39,869 nucleotides of DNA from assembly GCA_944325965.1 (NCBI GenBank), contig CALVCB010000015.1, positions 1-39,869 of the forward strand. Direction: 5' to 3'. Under the pieces are notes generated by a model. The model saw only the letters and a program-made list of their open reading frames with translations, had not been told where the DNA came from and did not search any database. Of this stretch, positions 34,916 through 39,869 are shown in pieces. Within the stretch, counting starts at the first letter, position 1, and each line of letters opens with the position of its first letter. A program made the position numbers and the translations under genes. Source of the stretch: an uncultured Bacteroidales bacterium (GTDB taxonomy: Bacteria > Bacteroidota > Bacteroidia > Bacteroidales > UBA932).

Positions 34916-36478
34916 ATGGAATGGAATTTTGAAATTGTTTTTGTACTTCTGACACTCCTTGCCATGCTTGCCGTCCTGGTCGCGGACCTGATGAGGCCGG
35001 GGCTCGTGATGTTCTCGGTATGCGTGCTGTTCATGTGTACCGGGATACTGTCACCGGGAGAGCTCGTGGCAGGGTTCAGCAACAAGGGGATGATAACGGT
35101 GGCCCTGCTGTTCCTGGTAAGCGAGGGGATACGCAGGAGCGACGCCCTGGGGCACATGATAAGCCATATACTGCCGGTCAGGCAGGGGAAGAGGCCTACC
35201 GTACGGAAAGGGTACTCAAAGCTGATGCCGACCATAGCCGGCATATCGGCCTTCCTCAACAATACCCCTATCGTGGTGATCTTCATACCTATTGTAAAGG
35301 AATGGGCCGCAAAGGCGGGACTGAATGTAAAGAAGTTCCTGATACCTATATCCTATGCAGCCATACTCGGGGGCATGTGTACGCTGATAGGGACCTCGAC
35401 AAACCTGGTGGTCCACGGGATGATGCTCGAGGAGGGGTACAAGGGCTTCACGATGTTCGAGCTGGCAAGGGTCGGAGGAGTGATAGCCGTTGTCGGCATA
35501 CTGTATATAATACTGTTCGGGAACAGGCTGCTCCCGTCGGACAAGACACCGGAAGAGGCTGCGGCTGAAGTACAGGGCAGGAACCTTCACAAGATAGAGG
35601 CCGTCATCGGCCCGAGGTTCAAAGGGATAAACATCCCGTTCAGCCAGTTCAATTTCAACAAAAGGTACGGGGCCAGCCTGCTGGAGGTGCGAAGGAACGG
35701 GGAGCCGCAGACAGACACTGAAAACCTGGTACTCCACGAGGGGGACACCCTCATCATCGAGGCTGACGACTCTTTCTTCACCAACTGGGGAGACTCGAGC
35801 GAATTCATGATGCTCAGCAACGGGCATCCCCACAAGCTTCCCTGCCCGAAATGGAAGAAATGGGTATCGGTAAGCCTGCTGGCGATAATGATCGCAGGGG
35901 CCACATTCGGACAGATGCCGAGGATCAAGGCACTTGTCCCCGGAATAAGCCTCGACATGTTCTTCTGGGTATGCGTCGTGACGGTGATCATGGCCGTCCT
36001 GAACATCTTCCCGGCAAAAAGGTACACGAAATTCATCTCCTGGGACATACTGGTCACGATAGCAAGCGCCCTGGCCATAAGCAAGGCGATGTCCAACTCG
36101 GGCCTTGCGGACATGCTTGCGAGCAAGCTCACATCGAACATTTCAGGGGATGTCTCGCCCATGGTGGTACTGGCCGCACTCTATATCACGACAAACATAA
36201 TCACGGAGCTCATCACGAACAATGCGGCTGCGGCCTTCGCATTCCCGATAGCCATGTCGGCGGCCACCCAGCTCGGGGTGGACCCCATGCCGTTCTTCGT
36301 GGCAATCACGGTGGCGGCATCCGCAAGCTTCTCCACACCGATCGGCTACCAGACCAACATGATAGCGCAGGGCATCGGCAACTACAAGTTCCGGGACTTC
36401 ACCCGCATAGGCCTGCCGCTGAACATCATTGCCTTCACCATATCGATGATACTCATACCTGTATTCTGGAAATTCTGA
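34916..36478 (+). CDS. SLC13-family permease with a TrkA-C domain (putative sulfate transporter)
   Basis: This inner-membrane transporter (520 residues) of the divalent anion-sodium symporter family is probably the sulfate importer feeding the CysC/D/N enzymes. About six N-terminal membrane segments are followed by a cytoplasmic TrkA-C (RCK_C-like) domain at about 225-290 (GPRFKGINIPFSQFNF, VLHEGDTLIIEADDSFF), then about five or six more segments. The paired family motifs are NNTPIVVIFIP (near residue 115) and TNNAAAAFAFPIAMS. Only one TrkA-C copy is seen, whereas many relatives carry two. The ATG at 34916 is the first in frame. The cysC gene starts 5 nt after the stop, so the operon link is strong; the sulfate specificity is inferred from it. 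Confidence 0.88.
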   Translation: MEWNFEIVFVLLTLLAMLAVLVADLMRPGLVMFSVCVLFMCTGILSPGELVAGFSNKGMITVALLFLVSEGIRRSDALGHMISHILPVRQGKRPTVRKGYSKLMPTIAGISAFLNNTPIVVIFIPIVKEWAAKAGLNVKKFLIPISYAAILGGMCTLIGTSTNLVVHGMMLEEGYKGFTMFELARVGGVIAVVGILYIILFGNRLLPSDKTPEEAAAEVQGRNLHKIEAVIGPRFKGINIPFSQFNFNKRYGASLLEVRRNGEPQTDTENLVLHEGDTLIIEADDSFFTNWGDSSEFMMLSNGHPHKLPCPKWKKWVSVSLLAIMIAGATFGQMPRIKALVPGISLDMFFWVCVVTVIMAVLNIFPAKRYTKFISWDILVTIASALAISKAMSNSGLADMLASKLTSNISGDVSPMVVLAALYITTNIITELITNNAAAAFAFPIAMSAATQLGVDPMPFFVAITVAASASFSTPIGYQTNMIAQGIGNYKFRDFTRIGLPLNIIAFTISMILIPVFWKF

Positions 36479-36483
36479 CAGAC

Positions 36484-37080
36484 ATGGAAAACAATATCTA
36501 CCCAATATTCTCAAAAATGCAGAGCCGCCAGGAAAAGGAGGCGTTCCTCGGACAGAAAGGGATGACCCTGTGGTTCACGGGACTCTCCGGCTCCGGGAAA
36601 AGCACAGTGGCCGTTGCCATGGAAAAGGCCCTCGCCGGGAAAGGCATATTCTGCAGGATAATCGACGGGGACAACGTCCGCCGCGGCCTCAACGCCGGTC
36701 TCGGATTCTCCCCTGAGGACAGGAAGGAGAACATCCGCAGGGTGGCGGAAGTATGCAAGCTGTTCACACAGACAGGGATAGTCACACTGGCCACATTCAT
36801 AAGCCCGACACGGGAGCTGCGCGGGATGGCAAAGGAGATCATCGGGGAGGACGACTTCATCGAGGTGTATGTCTCCACCCCGATAGAGGAATGTGAAAGG
36901 AGGGACGTAAAAGGCCTGTACGCAAAGGCACGGCGCGGAGAGATAAAGGAGTTCACTGGCGTCTCCTCACCGTTCGAAGCCCCGCTCTCTCCTGACATAG
37001 AGATAGACACATCCGCACTGGACATAGAGGAGAGCGTGGAGAAGATCATCAGTGCTGTAATGCCGAAGATAAAGAAGTAA
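36484..37080 (+). CDS. cysC: Adenylylsulfate (APS) kinase
   Basis: This cytosolic enzyme phosphorylates APS to PAPS, the sulfuryl donor. The P-loop is GLSGSGKST (33-41). DGDNVRRGLN (61-70) binds the substrate, and ATFISPTR (103-110) contains the conserved Ser. At 198 residues it is a stand-alone kinase, not fused to CysN. The frame runs far upstream inside the SLC13 gene, but only the ATG at 36484 gives a natural N-terminus. It is 5 nt after the permease stop. Confidence 0.97.
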   Translation: MENNIYPIFSKMQSRQEKEAFLGQKGMTLWFTGLSGSGKSTVAVAMEKALAGKGIFCRIIDGDNVRRGLNAGLGFSPEDRKENIRRVAEVCKLFTQTGIVTLATFISPTRELRGMAKEIIGEDDFIEVYVSTPIEECERRDVKGLYAKARRGEIKEFTGVSSPFEAPLSPDIEIDTSALDIEESVEKIISAVMPKIKK

Positions 37081-37090
37081 ATCCGGACAA

Positions 37091-37137
37091 CTGTCCCGGC
37101 CCGGGAAAAGACCGGAGGGCAGAGGGCCACGGGACAG
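37091..37137 (+). repeat. Hairpin between cysC and cysD
   Basis: CTGTCCCG (37091-37098) pairs with CGGGACAG (37130-37137), and inside it GCCC pairs with GGGC, giving about 12 bp with a 2-nt bulge. There is no following T-run, so it looks like an mRNA stability or processing element and not a strong terminator. Confidence 0.6.
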
Positions 37138-37159
37138 GCAGATAACATAATATATTATA

Positions 37160-38071
37160 ATGGAAGAAAACTACAATCTGAGCCACCTCAAGGCTCTTGA
37201 AGCAGAGTCAATCCATATCATCCGCGAAGTTGCGGCCGAATTCCGCAACCCGGTGATGCTGTACTCGATAGGAAAAGACTCGTCCGTAATGGCAAGGCTC
37301 GCCGAAAAGGCGTTCTACCCGGGGAAAGTGCCGTTCCCTCTCATGCACATCGACTCCAAATGGAAGTTCAAGGAAATGATACAGTTCCGTGACCGGTACG
37401 CAAAGGAGCACGGCTGGAACCTCATCGTGGAGTACAACAAGGAGGCCTACGAGGCCGGCGTCGGCCCGTTCACCCACGGCAGCAAGGTGCACACTGACCT
37501 GATGAAAACGCAGGCGCTGCTCGCAGGGCTGAAGAAATACAAGTTCGACGCGGCGTTCGGAGGAGCCAGGAGGGACGAGGAAAAGAGCCGGGCAAAGGAA
37601 AGGATATTCTCATTCAGGGACGAGTTCCAGCACTGGGACCCGAAGAACCAGAGGCCCGAGCTGTGGGACATCTACAACACCCGCATACGCGAGGGCGAGA
37701 GCATACGCGTCTTCCCGCTGAGCAACTGGACGGAACTCGACGTCTGGCAGTATATCAGGCACGAGAACATCCCTATCGTCCCGCTCTATTTCGCGAAGGA
37801 GCGCCCTGTAGTAGAAATTGACGGCAACCTGATAATGGCAGACGACGACCGTCTCCCGGAAAAATACAGGGACAAGATACAGATGCGCAAGGTGCGCTTC
37901 AGGACGCTCGGATGCTGGCCGCTCACAGGAGCGGTGGAGAGCGATGCGGACACCATCGAAAAGATAGTGGAGGAGATGATGGTCACGACAAAGAGTGAAC
38001 GCACGACCCGCGTCATCGACTTCGACCAGGAAAGCAGCATGGAACAGAAGAAACGGGAAGGGTATTTCTGA
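37160..38071 (+). CDS. cysD: Sulfate adenylyltransferase subunit 2
   Basis: This is the catalytic PP-loop ATPase subunit that joins ATP and sulfate into APS; with CysN it forms ATP sulfurylase. It shows [18 protein letters not shown] (the SxGKDS PP-loop at 37-41), [19 protein letters not shown] and [10 protein letters not shown], with the C-terminal [12 protein letters not shown]. At 303 residues the length is normal. It shares the PP-loop fold with PAPS reductase, but [12 protein letters not shown] and the CysN partner settle the assignment. The stop codon lies inside a 14-bp inverted repeat. Confidence 0.97.
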   Translation: MEENYNLSHLKALEAESIHIIREVAAEFRNPVMLYSIGKDSSVMARLAEKAFYPGKVPFPLMHIDSKWKFKEMIQFRDRYAKEHGWNLIVEYNKEAYEAGVGPFTHGSKVHTDLMKTQALLAGLKKYKFDAAFGGARRDEEKSRAKERIFSFRDEFQHWDPKNQRPELWDIYNTRIREGESIRVFPLSNWTELDVWQYIRHENIPIVPLYFAKERPVVEIDGNLIMADDDRLPEKYRDKIQMRKVRFRTLGCWPLTGAVESDADTIEKIVEEMMVTTKSERTTRVIDFDQESSMEQKKREGYF

Positions 38072-38103
38072 TAATACTCCGATAACGTTTTATCAGAAAT
38101 ACC
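38061..38103 (+). repeat. 14-bp inverted repeat across the cysD stop codon
   Basis: GGTATTTCTGATAA (38061-38074) and TTATCAGAAATACC (38090-38103) are perfectly complementary, with a 15-nt loop. The left arm contains the last cysD codons and stop. It would form a stable RNA hairpin in the cysD-cysN intergenic region. Confidence 0.75.
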
Positions 38104-38200
38104 AGGTCCACCCCTCCGCTCCGCGGAGCCCCCAGGGGGCGTCACCCTCCACCGCCTCCCTCTCCGGGAGGCCCTGTCACAGGCCAAAGGCCTGTTCCGA
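38104..38200. repeat. GC-rich cluster of palindromes between cysD and cysN
   Basis: In under 100 nt there is GCTCCGCGGAGC (38118-38129), CCCCC-A-GGGGG (38129-38139), CCTCCC/GGGAGG (38155-38171) and CAGGCC-AAA-GGCCTG (38180-38194). No open frame fits this stretch. The makeup is unlike the adjoining genes and resembles a dispersed palindromic intergenic repeat, but no second copy exists in this window. Confidence 0.5.
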
Positions 38201-38246
38201 TGGAAAAGACGATGTTTTAAAAATATCCATTTACATTTGACTTGCA

Positions 38247-39677
38247 ATGGAAACAAAGAAACTCAGCATAGAAGAATATCTTGAGCAGGACGAGAAAAAG
38301 GACCTGCTCCGCCTGCTCACTGCCGGATCCGTGGACGACGGGAAATCAACCCTCATAGGCAGGCTCCTGTATGACAGCAAAAGGATATATGACGACCAGC
38401 TGCAGTCTCTTGAAAGGGACAGCAAAAGGATCGGGAAGGCCGGGGACCACATCGACTACTCCCTGCTCCTCGACGGGCTCAAGGCGGAAAGGGAACAGGG
38501 CATAACAATAGATGTGGCATACCGCTACTTCTCGACGAACAAGAGGAAATTCATCATCGCCGACACCCCGGGCCACGAACAGTACACAAGGAACATGATC
38601 ACAGGCGGCTCTACGGCAAACCTCGCGATAATCCTTGTGGACGCCCGCAACGGAATACTCACACAGACCCACAGGCACACCTATCTGGTGTCGCTGCTCG
38701 GGATCAAACATATTGTCCTGGCAGTAAACAAGATGGACCTTGTAGACTTCTCTAAGGAAAGGTATGACGAGATAACATCCGAATACACCAGGTTCGCCGG
38801 AAGCCTCGGCCTGGACGACATCCTGTGCATCCCGCTCTCCGCCCTGGACGGGGACAACGTCGTGGAAAAGAGCGGCCGCACGCCGTGGTATGAGGGCCCG
38901 TCCCTGATGGACTGGCTCGAGACGGTGAAGATAGACAGGGACATAAACATGGACGACTTCCGCTTCCCGGTGCAATACGTACTCCGTCCGGACCTCGACT
39001 TCAGGGGATTCAGCGGGAAAATCGCCTCGGGAGTAATCCGGAAGGGAGAGACGGTGATTGCATTGCCGTCAGGCAAGACATCCAGGGTGAAGAGGATAGT
39101 CACATACGACGGGGACCTGGAATACGCATTCGCACCGCAGTGCGTAACCCTCACCCTGGAGGACGAGATTGACCTCTCGAGGGGAGAAATGCTCGTAAAG
39201 CCCGGGGACAAGCCGTATTCCGGGCACCATTTCAAGGCCATGGTTGTATGGATGGACGAGACCAGGATGGACAGGAACAAGGCGTTCTTCCTTAAGCAGA
39301 CCACAAACACCACACGGGCGCACATCGGGGACATCGAATACAGGGTGGACGTGAACACCCTCGAGCACCTGCAAACCGACGCCCTTGCGCTCAACGAAGT
39401 GGGCCTGGTGCACATCACCACCTCGAGCGTGCTGATGTACGACAGCTACAGGGCGAACAAGGCCACAGGCTCATTCATCATCATCGACCCGATAACGAAC
39501 TTCACCTCAGGCGTGGGGATGATCATAGGGCCTGACGAGGGGGCTGAAGGGAACGGCTCCGGAACCATTGTCATAGACATGGCAGCCCTCGGCATCGGAC
39601 AAGAGCATTACGATGCCGTCGGGAAAGCCTGCGAATACCTGCGAAGCAAGGGAATCGATGTAAAATGCAAACGATAA
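38247..39677 (+). CDS. cysN: Sulfate adenylyltransferase subunit 1 (GTPase)
   Basis: This elongation-factor-like GTPase drives APS formation by CysD. Motifs are G1 [10 protein letters not shown] (26-35), G3 [12 protein letters not shown] (106-117) and NKMD (161-164), followed by two beta-barrel domains. At 476 residues it is the CysN-only form, with no fused APS kinase, consistent with the separate cysC. The ATG at 38247 gives [22 protein letters not shown]. The next gene starts 4 nt after the stop. Confidence 0.97.
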   Translation: METKKLSIEEYLEQDEKKDLLRLLTAGSVDDGKSTLIGRLLYDSKRIYDDQLQSLERDSKRIGKAGDHIDYSLLLDGLKAEREQGITIDVAYRYFSTNKRKFIIADTPGHEQYTRNMITGGSTANLAIILVDARNGILTQTHRHTYLVSLLGIKHIVLAVNKMDLVDFSKERYDEITSEYTRFAGSLGLDDILCIPLSALDGDNVVEKSGRTPWYEGPSLMDWLETVKIDRDINMDDFRFPVQYVLRPDLDFRGFSGKIASGVIRKGETVIALPSGKTSRVKRIVTYDGDLEYAFAPQCVTLTLEDEIDLSRGEMLVKPGDKPYSGHHFKAMVVWMDETRMDRNKAFFLKQTTNTTRAHIGDIEYRVDVNTLEHLQTDALALNEVGLVHITTSSVLMYDSYRANKATGSFIIIDPITNFTSGVGMIIGPDEGAEGNGSGTIVIDMAALGIGQEHYDAVGKACEYLRSKGIDVKCKR

Positions 39678-39681
39678 CACG

Positions 39682-39869
39682 ATGGGAATACTCAAATTCG
39701 AGACCCTGCCCGTGAATACCCTCGTAGGGGCGGACAGGAAAACATTCGACAAGATATGCAACGGTGTGAAAATCGACAGGGAATACCTCGGCAAATTCCG
39801 CACTACCAACTGCATACAGCATATCCTGGAGCCGTTCTACAGGATAAACGAACGCTGCTGGGAAAAGCT
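39682..39869 (+). CDS. Probable PAPS-dependent sulfotransferase, N-terminal part
   Basis: The frame begins ATG at 39682, 4 nt after cysN, and stays open to the last base (62 complete codons). It starts MGILKFETLPVNTLVGADRKTFDKI, a pattern like the N-terminus of bacterial Sulfotransfer_3-type proteins. The PAPS-binding motif would come further on, outside the window. In Bacteroides a sulfotransferase gene also lies with cysD/cysN and has been linked to steroid sulfation, which supports the call. I cannot confirm the catalytic domain from this fragment. Confidence 0.6.
   Translation, partial: MGILKFETLPVNTLVGADRKTFDKICNGVKIDREYLGKFRTTNCIQHILEPFYRINERCWEK

Noticed and set aside
35851..36483. 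Extension of the cysC frame far upstream inside the SLC13 gene
   Set aside because: The extra sequence is rich in His, Gly, Arg and Asp and does not resemble any domain. The permease frame there is convincing, and the ATG at 36484 gives a normal APS kinase.
38232..38239. TACATTTG matching the -7 consensus just before cysN
   Set aside because: It ends only 7 nt before the ATG and has no -33 element at 19-21 nt, so it is probably a chance match.

Overview
The window looks like chromosomal DNA from a gut-type Bacteroidales bacterium (phylum Bacteroidota). The evidence is SusC/SusD outer-membrane uptake genes, FimA/Mfa2-type fimbrial genes, BACON, DUF4302, DUF3575 and DUF4296 lipoproteins, a CysD/CysN sulfate-activation operon, and promoters of the Bacteroidota type (a -7 element TAnnTTTG with a -33 element about 20 nt upstream). 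Few genes have a clear Shine-Dalgarno sequence. Frequent AGG and ATA codons and a middling GC content would suit an uncultured Rikenellaceae/UBA932-like lineage, but the genus cannot be fixed from this sequence.

Left part (1-7794): a + strand housekeeping run of parC (5' end missing), a shikimate kinase fused to an HsdR-N-like PD-(D/E)xK domain, cca, a Xer-type tyrosine recombinase with an extra internal segment, and hpf. The last three overlap one another. A strong hairpin at 6561-6596 separates them from a convergent D-2-hydroxyacid dehydrogenase. A tRNA-Leu(CAG) with its own promoter and terminator follows on the minus strand.

Middle (7802-20516, minus strand): a five-gene fimbrial operon starts at 13568. 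Its order is a HExxH metallopeptidase-like lipoprotein, a DUF3575 barrel, an OmpA-like/TPR lipoprotein, a FimA/Mfa1-type fimbrillin and an Mfa2-type anchor, with overlaps or very short gaps throughout. Upstream are two housekeeping groups: radical SAM-dtd-deoC, and pheT-DUF4296-amidohydrolase. The gap upstream of pheT holds the decayed 3' end of an outer-membrane beta-barrel gene.

Uptake locus (21004-33640, minus strand): six tightly spaced genes encode SusC, SusD, a zinc metallohydrolase lipoprotein, a DUF4302 lipoprotein, a three-BACON lipoprotein and a 1203-residue coiled-coil/PKD/BspA-type LRR lipoprotein. No glycoside hydrolase, polysaccharide lyase or sulfatase is present. The three distal lipoproteins seem to share a similar C-terminal beta-rich domain. 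This fits a peptidase-assisted system for capturing protein or glycoprotein rather than a polysaccharide locus.

Right end (33644-39869): ftsY on the minus strand is divergent from a + strand sulfate-activation operon of an SLC13 permease, cysC, cysD, cysN and the start of a probable sulfotransferase. The divergent promoter region holds a 10-bp inverted repeat whose arms contain both candidate -33 boxes. The two longest gaps inside the cys operon carry strong hairpins, one of which overlaps the cysD stop codon and adjoins a dense block of GC-rich palindromes. No PAPS reductase or sulfite reductase is visible, so the operon seems built to supply PAPS for sulfation.
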